Source: Stackebrandtia albiflava
GTDB taxonomy: Bacteria > Actinomycetota > Actinomycetes > Mycobacteriales > Micromonosporaceae
Length of the DNA: 37,018 bases
Assembly: GCF_007994225.1 (NCBI RefSeq)
Contig: NZ_VLLL01000007.1
Location: 429,686-466,703 of the forward strand
Direction of reading: 5' to 3'
Shown here: piece by piece, positions 18,246 through 26,370 of the stretch
Numbering within the stretch: position 1 is the stretch's first letter
How the letters are laid out: each line of letters begins with the position of its first letter
Translations under genes and position numbers: made by a program
Notes under the pieces: model-generated
Told to the model about the DNA's origin: nothing
The model's database searches: none
Seen by the model: only the letters and a program-made list of their open reading frames with translations

Positions 18246-18276
18246 CAGACGACGTCGGTGTGGAACCGGCGCCGCA

Positions 18277-19824
18277 TCACATGGTCAGCGACCAGCTGTT
18301 CAGCGTGCCGGTGTCACCCCGGTAGTGGTCCCGGACGACCAGCGTCCAGTCACCGGTGGCGGTCTCGCCGCTCAGGTCCACCGGGAAGGTGGCCTTCACG
18401 TCGTCCGCGCTGTCACTCACGCTCGCCGCCTTCAACCTGAACTTGGTGCCGTCGGGCGACACCAGGGTGATCGACAGGTCGCCGCGGTAGGTGTGGGTGA
18501 TGTCCACCGTCACCTCGGCCGCGCCGGCCGACTCACAGGACAACGCCAGCACGGACTCCACGGTGGAGCGGTCCGCGATCGCGGTGGCGGAGTCACTGGT
18601 GGCCTCGCAGTCGCCGGGGCCGGGCTCGCCCGGTCCGCCGCCGCCGTTGAGGTAGCCGATGTTCAGCAGCTTGTTCGGGCTGCCGGAACCGGGGTTGCCG
18701 ACCGCGCCGTCCACGGCGTTGTCCACCAGGGCGGTACCGACCTCGGCCGGGGTGGCGCTCGGGTTCTCACCCAGGTGCAGCGCCGCCGCGCCCGCCACGT
18801 GCGGGGAGGCCATCGAGGTGCCGGAGATGGTGCTCTCACCGCCGTTCAGCCACGCGGAGGTGATTCCCTCGCCGGGGGCGAAGACGTCCACGCAGGAACC
18901 GATGTTGGAGAACGACGAGCGGGCGTCGCTGCTGTTGGTCGAGCCGACCGTCAGCGCCTCCGGGGTCGATCCCGGCGAGCCGCCACAGGCGTCCGAGCCG
19001 TAGTCGTTACCGGCCGCCAGGGCGTAGGTGACACCCGAGGCGATCGAGGCGGCCACGGCGTCGTTCACGGCCTGGCTGAAGCCGCCGCCGAGGCTCATGT
19101 TGGCGACCGCGGGCTGCTGTGCGTTGGCGGTCACCCACTCCACACCGGCGATGACACCGTCGTAGGTGCCGGAACCGTTACAGTCGAGCACCCGCACCGC
19201 GACCATGTCCACCGACTTGGCGACGCCGTACTCGGTGCCGCCGACGGTACCGGCCACGTGGGTGCCGTGGCCCTGGCAGTCCTCGGCGTCGTCGTCGTTG
19301 TCGACGGTGTCGGCACCGCTGGTCATCCGGCCACCGAAGTCGGGGTGGTCGAGGTCCGCACCGGTGTCGATGATGTACGCGGTCACGCCGCTACCCGCCG
19401 AGTCGGGGTAGGTGTAGGAGTCGTCCAGCGGCAGCGAGTCCTGGTCGATCCGGTCCAGGCCCCACGAAGGCGGGTTGGACTGGGTACCGGCGATGCTCAC
19501 CGTGCCGTTCTGCTCCACGTAGTCCACCGACGGATCGGCGGCCAGTGCCCTGGCCTCGTCCGCCGACATCTCCAGCAGGAAGCCGTTGAACGCGGGGAAG
19601 CGGGCGGCGACGTCGGTCTCGTAGGAGGCCAGGACACCTTCGCCGGTGGCCGTCGTGACGACGTCCTTCAGCTTGACGATGTACTCGCCGTCGATGGCGT
19701 TCGGGGCGTCCGCGCCGAGGACGGTGCCCTCGGCATGTGCCGGGGCGGCGCCCAGGGTCACCGCGGCGATGGCGGCCGTCGCCGCCACACCGACCGCCGC
19801 GGCCAGTCGTGTTCGTTTGGTCAT
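18277..19824 (-). CDS. Secreted S8 serine protease with P domain, third of three
   Basis: This 515-residue protein has a signal peptide (about 1-31, AHA|EG), an I9 propeptide (about 46-112; GEYIVKLKD and SVDYVEQNG), and a catalytic domain with D153, H186 and S337. A short Gly/Pro linker (GGGGPGEPGPG) leads into a P domain (about 408-515) with VDITHTYRGDLSITLVSPDGT and a C-terminal LNSWSLTM. Compared with the second protease it lacks the Ig-like domain between catalytic and P domains. The ATG at 19824 has GAGAAGG upstream. It is transcribed from its own promoter (19949-19977) with a leader of about 118 nt and ends at its own terminator, so the three paralogues are separate transcription units, not an operon. 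Confidence 0.93.
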   Translation of the reverse strand: MTKRTRLAAAVGVAATAAIAAVTLGAAPAHAEGTVLGADAPNAIDGEYIVKLKDVVTTATGEGVLASYETDVAARFPAFNGFLLEMSADEARALAADPSVDYVEQNGTVSIAGTQSNPPSWGLDRIDQDSLPLDDSYTYPDSAGSGVTAYIIDTGADLDHPDFGGRMTSGADTVDNDDDAEDCQGHGTHVAGTVGGTEYGVAKSVDMVAVRVLDCNGSGTYDGVIAGVEWVTANAQQPAVANMSLGGGFSQAVNDAVAASIASGVTYALAAGNDYGSDACGGSPGSTPEALTVGSTNSSDARSSFSNIGSCVDVFAPGEGITSAWLNGGESTISGTSMASPHVAGAAALHLGENPSATPAEVGTALVDNAVDGAVGNPGSGSPNKLLNIGYLNGGGGPGEPGPGDCEATSDSATAIADRSTVESVLALSCESAGAAEVTVDITHTYRGDLSITLVSPDGTKFRLKAASVSDSADDVKATFPVDLSGETATGDWTLVVRDHYRGDTGTLNSWSLTM

Positions 19825-19948
19825 ATGTGCCTTCTCCCTCGAAGGGTTACAAGGGCACGGCCGACCACCGCCCGGGAGGGACGTGTGTGCCGGTCACGCC
19901 ACTTGACGCTCGGGTAGAGCGGGGCTCGCGGGCACGAGCTTGCCGGGG

Positions 19949-19977
19949 AGAGTATGCGAATCGGATTCGCTTGTAAA
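19949..19977 (-). promoter_or_regulatory. Promoter of the third S8 gene
   Basis: Minus strand -35 TTTACA (19972-19977), 17-nt spacer, -10 TACTCT (19949-19954). The spacer contains an inverted repeat, GCGAATCCGATTCGC, which could be an operator between the two boxes. Confidence 0.6.
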
Positions 19978-20158
19978 GGCATGGAAATGGCTCGAAGCCT
20001 CAGTGGACCGCGGGAGACCGCCGCCGAATTGGGGTCAACACAGGACATATACGGCCGTATCGACACGGCCGGACAGTGGCGGGCATCACAGTATTCGCCC
20101 GCGCCGGCGAGCAAAACGTTTTTACGATTCTCCACCGCCGCCCCGGGGACCGCACACG

Positions 20159-20198
20159 ACGACGGGGCGCGCGCGGACACCCGCACACACCCCGTCGT
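20159..20198 (-). terminator. Hairpin after the osmoprotectant binding-protein gene
   Basis: ACGACGGGG/CCCCGTCGT, 9-bp arms with a 22-nt loop, 13 nt past the stop at 20211. Plausible terminator. Confidence 0.5.
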
Positions 20199-20210
20199 GA
20201 CGAACGTGGA

Positions 20211-21242
20211 TCAGCTCTCCTCGGGCTGCGGCTCCGGTTCCACCGTGACACCCTCGGCCAGCGAACCGTCGGTCGACGTCACCGTCCCGACCGTGATCTC
20301 ACCCTGCACCAGCGCCTGCTTGCTGAGCGTCCCGATGTCCAGCTTCTTGAACTGTCCGAACTGGATGCCGTACGTCTCCTCCAGGCCGAGCTGGCAGTAC
20401 GGCCGGTCCGGGCACTCCGCCGGACCGCCCAGGATGCTGGCCTTGCCACTGCACTTCTCCGCGAACTCGCTCAACGTCGAGATGCCGTGCTCCTCCGCGA
20501 ACGCCGTGGTCACCGCGTACGCGTTGGTGTCCTGCGCCTCGGACGGCTCGCCGACGGTCAGACCCGCCTCGGTCGCCCACGGCTCCAGCATGGCCATCGT
20601 CTCGGCGATGTCACTGGACGCCACCGGCGCGGTGTCGGGACCGGCGTCGGGGTTCAGGAACTCGGTCAACGACGCCGCGTACTCCGGCATCACCTGGAAC
20701 TGGCCGTCGCGCAGCGCCGTGAGGTACGCCTCCCGGTTACCCACCGCCTGAAGCTCCACTTCGAACCCGGCGGCCTCCAGGGCACCGGCGTACACGTTCG
20801 CGAGCGTCTCGCTCTCGGAGTAGTCGGCGTGGCCGACGATCAGCTCGCCCGAGCCACCGGAGAGCCCTTCGGCGGCACCGGACTCGATCAGGAAACCCTC
20901 CGCCGCGTCGGCCGGCGTCACCCGGTCCACGTCCACGGACTTGTTCAACTCGATCAGGGTGTCGGTGGTCAACACCGCCGACACCGCGTTCACCGCCGCC
21001 AACGCGGCGTCGTCCGCCGCGTCGGAGTGGAACACCGGCAGGACGTTCTCCGACGCCTGCAACTGCTTGTCGTCTTCGAGCGCCACCAGGGTGTCACCGG
21101 CGATCGGTTCGCAACCTTCGCCCGTGACGTCCTCCGGCGCCGTCGTGCCCGATGAACCCGGGTCACCGCAGGCTGCCAGCGTCAACGCCAGCAGTCCCAT
21201 CACCGGTAGCGCGGTCATCCTCTTCATGGTTTTGGGGGCCAT
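20211..21242 (-). CDS. Osmoprotectant (glycine betaine-type) ABC binding lipoprotein
   Basis: This 343-residue OpuAC/ProX-type binding lipoprotein has lipobox LTLAAC with C25, then a linker and a two-lobed fold. Lobe 1 starts at VLPVFHSDAADDAA and lobe 2 at SGELIVGHADYSESETLANVYAGALEAAGFEVE, the usual start of QAT-family binding proteins (GKKDFTEQ..LA in relatives). MPEYAASLTEFLN corresponds to their ligand-site segment. The ligand is likely a quaternary amine; betaine, choline or carnitine cannot be told apart. ATG 21242 is used; ATG 21227 (MKRM) is possible and also gives a signal peptide. It is third in the minus-strand operon, 113 nt after the second permease. An inverted repeat (21233-21249) covers the start codon. 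Confidence 0.82.
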   Translation of the reverse strand: MAPKTMKRMTALPVMGLLALTLAACGDPGSSGTTAPEDVTGEGCEPIAGDTLVALEDDKQLQASENVLPVFHSDAADDAALAAVNAVSAVLTTDTLIELNKSVDVDRVTPADAAEGFLIESGAAEGLSGGSGELIVGHADYSESETLANVYAGALEAAGFEVELQAVGNREAYLTALRDGQFQVMPEYAASLTEFLNPDAGPDTAPVASSDIAETMAMLEPWATEAGLTVGEPSEAQDTNAYAVTTAFAEEHGISTLSEFAEKCSGKASILGGPAECPDRPYCQLGLEETYGIQFGQFKKLDIGTLSKQALVQGEITVGTVTSTDGSLAEGVTVEPEPQPEES

Positions 21243-21249
21243 GCCCCCA
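21233..21249 (-). promoter_or_regulatory. Inverted repeat over the start codon
   Basis: TGGGGGC-CAT-GCCCCCA: seven-bp arms exactly bracket the ATG (21240-21242) of the osmoprotectant binding-protein gene and include its only purine-rich ribosome site. In mRNA it could hide the start. The 3-nt loop is small, so stability is uncertain. Confidence 0.3.
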
Positions 21250-21355
21250 CCGTACGGGGTCACACCGACGAACGGAACGAGTATCCGCGTCTTCACACCC
21301 GCCCCGGCGCGCGCCGCCGATACGATGCGCCGCCCGGGATGTCGCGCCCGGAGCG

Positions 21356-22042
21356 CTACCGGCCGACCGCCGTCCGCAGTGCACGCGGTGTGGCGTACTT
21401 CTCGGCCAGCCCCAGCAGCCCCTCCACGACCAACGCGAGGGCCGCGATCAACAGGCCGCCCGCCAGGATCTCGCCCGCGCCCACCGCGATCGTCTTGCCG
21501 AAACCACGCGCGATGATCTCACCCAGGCCACCGCCGTTGAACAACGCCGCCAGGCTCGCCGTCGCCACCACCTGCACCGCCGCGGTACGGAACCCGCCCG
21601 CCAGGTGCGGCACCGCCAGCGGCAACTCCACCCGCAGCATCAGCTGCGACTTCGACAGTCCCATCCCGATCGCGGCGTCCCGCACACCGGCGTCCACCTC
21701 GCGGACCCCCGTGTACGCCGTCGCCAACAGCGGAGGCACCGCGAACACCGCCAACGGGATGATCACCGACCACGAACTGAACCCCAGGGCCGTGAGCGGG
21801 AAGATGCTCAACAACGCGATCGTCGGAATCGCCCTGGTCAGGTTGGAGACCGTCACTGTGGCGACACCGCCACGACCGGAGTGACCGAGCCACAACCCGA
21901 TCGGCCAGGCAACCACGCATCCCAGCAGCACCGCCAGCGCCGACAGGTACAGGTGCTGCCACAGCAACACCAGCACGCCGTCCGGATTCGTCCAGTTCAG
22001 CGGGTCGTTGAGCCACTGGAAGGCCGCCGCGAACGGGTTCAC
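21356..22042 (-). CDS. Osmoprotectant ABC transporter permease (second)
   Basis: This 228-residue permease has about five to six membrane helices. The EAA-type loop is VDAGVRDAAIGMGLSKSQLMLRVELPLAVPHLAGGFRTA, typical of OpuCB/OpuCD and ProW/ProZ. GTG 22042 is preferred: it has GAGGAGG 5 nt upstream and overlaps the preceding stop by 4 nt (GTGA). An ATG at 22060 is in frame but poorer. It forms the membrane channel with the permease encoded just upstream. Confidence 0.87.
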   Translation of the reverse strand: MNPFAAAFQWLNDPLNWTNPDGVLVLLWQHLYLSALAVLLGCVVAWPIGLWLGHSGRGGVATVTVSNLTRAIPTIALLSIFPLTALGFSSWSVIIPLAVFAVPPLLATAYTGVREVDAGVRDAAIGMGLSKSQLMLRVELPLAVPHLAGGFRTAAVQVVATASLAALFNGGGLGEIIARGFGKTIAVGAGEILAGGLLIAALALVVEGLLGLAEKYATPRALRTAVGR

Positions 22043-22719
22043 GCCCGCCTCCTCGTCCACGGTGTCAGCATGCGCGCCGCCAACGCCAGGGCCGCCTCAC
22101 ACAGCAACGCCAGGAGCACGCACATCACCGTCGCCGTCATGATCTGCGGCTTGTACAGGTTGTTCCGGAAACCGCTGACGATCAACTGGCCGAGGCCGCC
22201 GTGCCCGACGACGGAACCGACCGTCACCAGCGCCACCGTCGAGACCGTCGCGATCCGCAGGCCGGTCATGATGCTCGGCAACGCCAGGGGCAACTCCACC
22301 CTGGCCAGGAGCTGCCGCCTGCTGTAACCCATGCCGCCCGCCGCGTCGATGACCTCCACCGGCACCTGCCGCAGTCCCGTCAGGGTGGCGCGCACCAGGA
22401 TCAGCAGGGCGTACATGACCAGGCCGAACACCACCGTCTCGGAGGAGAGGCCCAGGTAGGGCGTCAACAGCGCGAACACCGCCAGCGACGGGATCGTGTA
22501 CATGACGCCCGACGCCGACAGGATCGTCGTCGCCGCCAACCGCGACCGGGCCGCCACTATCCCCAGTGGAATCGCGATGGCCGCCGCGATCACCACCGAC
22601 ACCGCCGTCAACTGCACGTGCTCCCACAGCGCGTCGAGCAGGGACTCGTAGTTCGACTCGACATAGGACCACGAGAACCACGGGTTCGCCGAGTCGTCGA
22701 ATGGGCTCGCGACAGACAC
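22039..22719 (-). CDS. Osmoprotectant ABC transporter permease (first)
   Basis: This 226-residue permease resembles the OpuCB/ProW type. After a short soluble start (FDDSANPWFSWSYVESNYESLLDALWEH) it has about five helices, and the coupling loop is VPVEVIDAAGGMGYSRRQLLARVELPLALPSIMTGLR. The start is taken as GTG 22719, since longer extensions of the frame run into the divergent ATPase gene. The start is uncertain by a few codons. It opens the minus-strand permease-permease-binding protein operon and is divergent from the ATPase gene, 147 nt away. Confidence 0.82.
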   Translation of the reverse strand: MSVASPFDDSANPWFSWSYVESNYESLLDALWEHVQLTAVSVVIAAAIAIPLGIVAARSRLAATTILSASGVMYTIPSLAVFALLTPYLGLSSETVVFGLVMYALLILVRATLTGLRQVPVEVIDAAGGMGYSRRQLLARVELPLALPSIMTGLRIATVSTVALVTVGSVVGHGGLGQLIVSGFRNNLYKPQIMTATVMCVLLALLCEAALALAARMLTPWTRRRA

Positions 22720-22853
22720 CCCGTCACCGTACCGGCTGGACGGCCGGACCGCACCCCGGGCGATACCCCCCCCGCCAACGGCTCCGACGCCACCACCTGC
22801 GCCCGCGCGCATCGGCCCGGCCACACCCCGGCCTGAAACGTGCCCCCGATGGG

Positions 22854-22859
22854 TAGGGT
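22854..22859 (+). promoter_or_regulatory. -10 box of the osmoprotectant ATPase gene (leaderless)
   Basis: TAGGGT ends 7 nt before the ATG at 22867, in the context GGGTAGGGT. The TIM barrel gene has GGGTAGGCT at the same distance, and neither gene has a ribosome site. Confidence 0.4.
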
Positions 22860-22866
22860 CGAACCC

Positions 22867-23862
22867 ATGTCTACCGCCAGCGCCGCACCGATCAGGCTCG
22901 ACGGCGTCAACAAGGTCTACCCCGACGGCACCGTCGCGGTCGCGGACCTCAGCATGAACATCGCCGCCGGCGACCTGGTGGCCCTCGTCGGCCCGTCCGG
23001 CTGCGGCAAGTCCACCGTCCTCAGGATGATCAACCGGCTCATCCAGCCCACCGGGGGAAGCATCACCATCGGCGACGAGGACGTCGCCACCGCCGACCCG
23101 GTCGCGTTGCGCCGCCGCATCGGATACGTGATCCAGGACGTCGGCCTGTTCCCGCACCAGACCGTCGCCGCCAACGTCGCCACCGTGCCCGGCCTGCTCG
23201 GCTGGTCGAGGCAACGCACCAACGAACGTGTCGAGGAACTGCTCGACCTGGTGGGCCTCGACGTCGCCGTACACGGGAAGCGCTACCCGCACCAACTGTC
23301 CGGCGGCCAGCGGCAACGCGTCGGCGTGGCGCGCGCCCTCGCCGCCGACCCGGTGGTCCTGCTCATGGACGAGCCGTTCTCGGCCGTCGACCCGATCGCG
23401 CGCGGCAGGCTCCAGGAGGAGTTCCTGCGGTTGCAGGCGGACGTGGGCAAGACCATCGTCTTCGTCACCCACGACGTGGACGAGGCGATCCGGCTCGGCG
23501 ACAAGATCGCGGTCCTGTCCCACGAGGCCAAACTGGAGCAGTACGGCACCCCCGCCGAGATCCTGGCCAGCCCGCAGACCACCTTCGTCGGTGAGTTCGT
23601 CGGCGCCGACCGGGGCGTGAAACGCCTATCGGTGACCGAGGTCCCCACCAGCGGACTCCGCGACCTGCCCGCCGGCGACCACCCGCGCGTCGACCACGAC
23701 GCGTCGCTGCGGACCGCGCTGTCGGAACTGCTGGACGGCGACACGGGCCTGGTCGCGGTACGCGACACCGACGGCGAGGTGGCGGGCGGAATGTCCGCCG
23801 ACGACATCTACACCGCCCTGCACCGCGCGGACGAGGCGGCCGTCAGCGACAATCCACAGTAG
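22867..23862 (+). CDS. Osmoprotectant ABC transporter ATPase
   Basis: This 331-residue ProV/OpuCA-type ATPase has Walker A GPSGCGKS (42-49), Q-loop Q90, signature LSGGQ (144-148) and Walker B VLLMDE (164-169). The segment AVDPIARGRLQEEFLRLQ is diagnostic of quaternary-amine ATPases. After about residue 240 a single CBS-like stretch follows (LRTALSELLDGDTGLVAVRDTDGEVAGGMSADDIYTAL), a reduced form of the tandem CBS osmosensor known in OpuA. It powers the permease pair encoded divergently at 21356-22719. The ATG at 22867 lacks a ribosome site; see the -10 box at 22854. Its 3' end overlaps the convergent gene by 20 nt. Confidence 0.9.
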   Translation: MSTASAAPIRLDGVNKVYPDGTVAVADLSMNIAAGDLVALVGPSGCGKSTVLRMINRLIQPTGGSITIGDEDVATADPVALRRRIGYVIQDVGLFPHQTVAANVATVPGLLGWSRQRTNERVEELLDLVGLDVAVHGKRYPHQLSGGQRQRVGVARALAADPVVLLMDEPFSAVDPIARGRLQEEFLRLQADVGKTIVFVTHDVDEAIRLGDKIAVLSHEAKLEQYGTPAEILASPQTTFVGEFVGADRGVKRLSVTEVPTSGLRDLPAGDHPRVDHDASLRTALSELLDGDTGLVAVRDTDGEVAGGMSADDIYTALHRADEAAVSDNPQ

Positions 23863-24682
23863 TGCTCGCGTGGGCGGTGCCGTCCACCACGTCGATCACC
23901 GTCACCGCGTCCCGGATCCGGTACGCCAGCACCGTCTCGTTCGCCACGAGCACCGTCGCCGACTCCGGCAGGTCCTCGGCGAGCCCGTCGACACCCGGCG
24001 CGCCGTCCGGGACGGTCGCCGTGCCCGTCACCGACCTCACCGTGCCGCCCGCGCCACCGCAGTACGCGCTCGCGAGCCGCCACACCGGGGACTCCACGCC
24101 CAGGGCCGTCAAACCGGCCGCCGCCTCGGCGGGCGGCTCGAAACCGGTCCGCAGGCTGCCGACCTCGTCACCGGGCGCCCGGCAACCGGTGTCGGCGACC
24201 CACACCACCCGGTCGGGCTCGGTGCGCAGCTCCAGCTCGACGTAACCCGGGACCACCCCGGTGTACCGGGGCGGCATGCCGTCGGCCGAGACCAACTCCA
24301 GCCGGTACGGTTCCCGCAGCGCCTCGAACAACGACGTCACGGCGGCACCGGTGTCCGCCGCGAACACCTCCGTCTCGCGCAGGTACCGGTCGCCGCCCCG
24401 CAACGGGGTGATGTCGCAGCCGCCCGTGGACGTCAGGCCCGACACCCGGTAACCGAAGTCGCCGCCGGCGAGCGCGACCGCGGCGTCGCCCATCGCGGCG
24501 TCCAGGGTGTCCAGCACCTCCGCGACGGTCGTCTGCTCCCGCACCGTCACCGACGGCGACAGGAACGCCAACACCGCCAGTAGCACCGCCCACGCCGTCA
24601 CCACCACCGCCAGTTTCCGGCGCCGCACGAGACGCCACACGCGGCGGGCACCGTCGCGCGCGCCGCCCCGGCCACCGGTCAC
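23843..24682 (-). CDS. Single-pass membrane protein of unknown function
   Basis: A 279-residue protein with a basic N-terminus (RRVWRLVRRRK) and one membrane helix at about 24-43 (LAVVVTAWAVLLAVLAFL), then an extracytoplasmic domain of about 235 residues. The positive-inside rule puts the N-terminus in the cytoplasm. The outer domain has several cysteines (GGCDIT, TGCRAP, AYCGGAGG, the C-terminal VDCR), which may form disulfides. I recognise no family. GTG 24682 is preferred because GGGGTGG lies about 6 nt upstream; GTG 24691 is possible. The last 20 nt overlap the convergent osmoprotectant ATPase gene. No function is proposed. Confidence 0.72.
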   Translation of the reverse strand: MTGGRGGARDGARRVWRLVRRRKLAVVVTAWAVLLAVLAFLSPSVTVREQTTVAEVLDTLDAAMGDAAVALAGGDFGYRVSGLTSTGGCDITPLRGGDRYLRETEVFAADTGAAVTSLFEALREPYRLELVSADGMPPRYTGVVPGYVELELRTEPDRVVWVADTGCRAPGDEVGSLRTGFEPPAEAAAGLTALGVESPVWRLASAYCGGAGGTVRSVTGTATVPDGAPGVDGLAEDLPESATVLVANETVLAYRIRDAVTVIDVVDGTAHASTTVDCR

Positions 24683-24834
24683 GCGCGCCACCCCACGAGT
24701 TCGATCAGGTTCACTGCCACGGCAACCACTATGCGACCCGGCGGCCACCACACCGACAGTGGGTCGCGCGACCTCGCCCTGCGTGTGCGCGCCGTCTCAC
24801 CGTGAGGCTCCGTCAGGCCGCACCAGAACGCGAA

Positions 24835-24875
24835 GACCCGCGGACGGTGGGGTTCCCTTCCGCCGTCCGCGGGTC
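24835..24875 (-). terminator. Terminator of the sseA-sseC operon
   Basis: Perfect 13-bp arms GACCCGCGGACGG (24835-24847) and complement (24863-24875), 17 nt past the stop at 24892. Confidence 0.7.
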
Positions 24876-24891
24876 CATTCCGCCCCCGGGT

Positions 24892-25218
24892 CTACCGGTT
24901 CACTCCCACGGTCACCTCGTTGAGGCCCTGCCGTGCCGTCACGTCGAGCGAACCGTCGCCGTCACGCGACAACGCCCGCAACGTCCATCCGCCCGGCGCG
25001 GCGAAGAACCGGAACACGCCGCCCTCACCGGTGACGACCTCGGCGGTGAACTCGCCGCCGCCGTCGAGCAGGCGCACGTAGGCGCCGGTCACCGGGTCAC
25101 CGGAGGCGTTCACGACCCGGCCCGACACGACCGTCTCGGTCGCGAGGTTCACCGAGGCCGGCAACGGGCCGCCCTGCGCAGGGGCGGCGCAACCGGCCGC
25201 CGTCTGATTCACGGTCAC
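24892..25218 (-). CDS. sseC: DUF1416 / SseC-like protein
   Basis: This 108-residue protein has a carboxypeptidase-regulatory-like beta fold. Diagnostic segments of DUF1416 are GCAAPAQGGPLPASVNLA, TVVSGRVVNASGDPVTGAYV, RLLDGGGEFTAEVVT and GVFRFFAAPGGWTLRALS. The family occurs next to sseA in actinobacteria (sseC in Mycobacterium) and is tied to sulfur transfer, without a proven biochemical role. The GTG at 25218 is placed 1 nt after the sseA stop (TGACGTG), so it is translationally coupled. An in-frame GTG two codons later is possible. Confidence 0.85.
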   Translation of the reverse strand: MTVNQTAAGCAAPAQGGPLPASVNLATETVVSGRVVNASGDPVTGAYVRLLDGGGEFTAEVVTGEGGVFRFFAAPGGWTLRALSRDGDGSLDVTARQGLNEVTVGVNR

Positions 25219-25219
25219 G

Positions 25220-26071
25220 TCATACCGCCTTTCCGGGCTCGTCGCCCAACGCGATCGGCACACCGACCAGGGAGCCGTACTCGGTCCACGAGCCGTCGTA
25301 GTTGCGGACGTCCCGGTGGCCGAGCAGCTCACGCAGCACGAACCAGGTGTGGGAGGAGCGTTCACCGATGCGGCAGTACGCGATGGTCGGCTTGTCGGCG
25401 TCGAGGCCCGCGTCGGCGTACAGCGCCGAGAGCTCCGCGTCGGACTTGAACGTCCCGTCCTCGTTGGCGGCCTTGCTCCACGGCACGCTCAACGCGGTGG
25501 GTACGTGCCCGGCCCGCTGCGACTGCTCCTGCGGCAGGTGCGCCGGGGCGAGCAGACGGCCCGCGTACTCGTCGGGTGAACGCACGTCCACGAGGTTCAC
25601 GACGCCGATGCCCTTCACGACGTCGTCGCGGTAGGCGCGGATCGACTCGTCCAGCGGGTTCGCCACGTAGTTCGTCGCCGCGCGGGAGACCGGGTCGGCG
25701 GTGAGCGGACGGGCGTCCAGCTCCCACTTCTTCCGGCCGCCGTCGAGCAGCTTCACGTCCTGGTGCCCGTACAGCTTGAAGTACCAGTACGCGTACGCGG
25801 CGAACCAGTTGTTGTTGCCGCCGTAGAGGACCACGGTGTCGTCGTTCGCGATTCCGCGCTGCGACAACAGCGTCGAGAACTGCTCGGCGTTGACGAAGTC
25901 ACGCCGCACCTGGTCCTGCAGGTCGGTCTTCCAGTCGAGTTTGACGGCGCCCGGGATGTGCGACCCGTCGTAGGCGGCGGTGTCTTCGTCGACCTCGACG
26001 AACACCACCTTGTCGGCGTTGAGGTTCTGTTCAGCCCAGTCTGCGCTGACCAGGACGTTGTCACGGCTCAT
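25220..26071 (-). CDS. sseA: Thiosulfate sulfurtransferase (rhodanese), SseA type
   Basis: This 283-residue protein has two rhodanese domains. It moves sulfur from thiosulfate or 3-mercaptopyruvate to an acceptor. The first, inactive domain covers about 5-125 (EVDEDTAAYDGSHIPGAVKLDW). The second, catalytic domain covers about 140-280, with VDVRSPDEYAG and the active-site loop C233-R-I-G-E-R; CRIGER is usual for SseA/CysA-type thiosulfate sulfurtransferases. The ATG at 26071 has AGGAG 7 nt upstream. It is cotranscribed with sseC. A cysteine-containing leader peptide lies 212 nt upstream, so expression probably responds to cysteine or sulfur supply. Confidence 0.92.
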   Translation of the reverse strand: MSRDNVLVSADWAEQNLNADKVVFVEVDEDTAAYDGSHIPGAVKLDWKTDLQDQVRRDFVNAEQFSTLLSQRGIANDDTVVLYGGNNNWFAAYAYWYFKLYGHQDVKLLDGGRKKWELDARPLTADPVSRAATNYVANPLDESIRAYRDDVVKGIGVVNLVDVRSPDEYAGRLLAPAHLPQEQSQRAGHVPTALSVPWSKAANEDGTFKSDAELSALYADAGLDADKPTIAYCRIGERSSHTWFVLRELLGHRDVRNYDGSWTEYGSLVGVPIALGDEPGKAV

Positions 26072-26283
26072 GCGGTGTCTCCTGTGGATGACGGAAAGGA
26101 TTCGATGGAGATGGAAGGCGACCGCGTTACCGGCTGACACGGACGGACCACACCAGGGACCGGGTGGCAGGCGCTGGGGACCACGCGAGGTGACTCGTCA
26201 CGGGAGGACTGGCGATTCCAGATACCAAGACTTCGCGGAACGAATCACATGCGAAGCGGAGGCGCGCGCGTTGCAGCCGCCGA

Positions 26284-26358
26284 CTAGCGGCGACAGAGAC
26301 TGGCGGCGATCAGGCAGAAGTCGATCGCGCGCCGCTTGGTGAGCAGAAGCGAGCGCAT
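26284..26358 (-). CDS. Short cysteine-containing leader peptide upstream of sseA
   Basis: A 24-residue ORF, MRSLLLTKRR followed by AIDFCLIAASLCRR. The pattern LLTKRRAxD..C..A..LCR matches the small peptides annotated as putative leader peptides upstream of sulfur-metabolism genes in actinobacteria. TACCGT (26365-26370) lies 6 nt before the ATG and no ribosome site fits, so the mRNA is probably leaderless, as for the cysteine-responsive attenuator ORFs described in mycobacteria. It has two cysteine codons, C15 and C22, not a poly-Cys run. Between its stop and sseA are 212 nt that may fold in alternative ways. Slow decoding of Cys codons would raise sseA-sseC expression; that mechanism is inferred from the mycobacterial case. 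Confidence 0.7.
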   Translation of the reverse strand: MRSLLLTKRRAIDFCLIAASLCRR

Positions 26359-26364
26359 GGCGAA

Positions 26365-26370
26365 ACGGTA
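26365..26370 (-). promoter_or_regulatory. -10 box of the leader peptide/sseA transcript
   Basis: TACCGT on the minus strand, 6 nt before the leader-peptide ATG (26358). This places transcription start on or next to the start codon. Confidence 0.45.

Larger units (their letters stand above)
17836..18276. other. 441-nt gap between the second and third S8 genes
   Basis: No gene is supported. It holds the promoter of the second S8 gene (17953-17981), a 16-bp palindrome (18000-18015), featureless sequence at about 18030-18200 and the terminator of the third S8 gene (18214-18245). Confidence 0.6.
19825..20210. other. 386-nt gap upstream of the third S8 gene
   Basis: No gene is supported. It holds the leader and promoter of the third S8 gene, a 12-bp palindrome ATACGGCCGTAT (20049-20060) of unknown use, and the terminator of the osmoprotectant operon (20159-20198). 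Confidence 0.6.
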
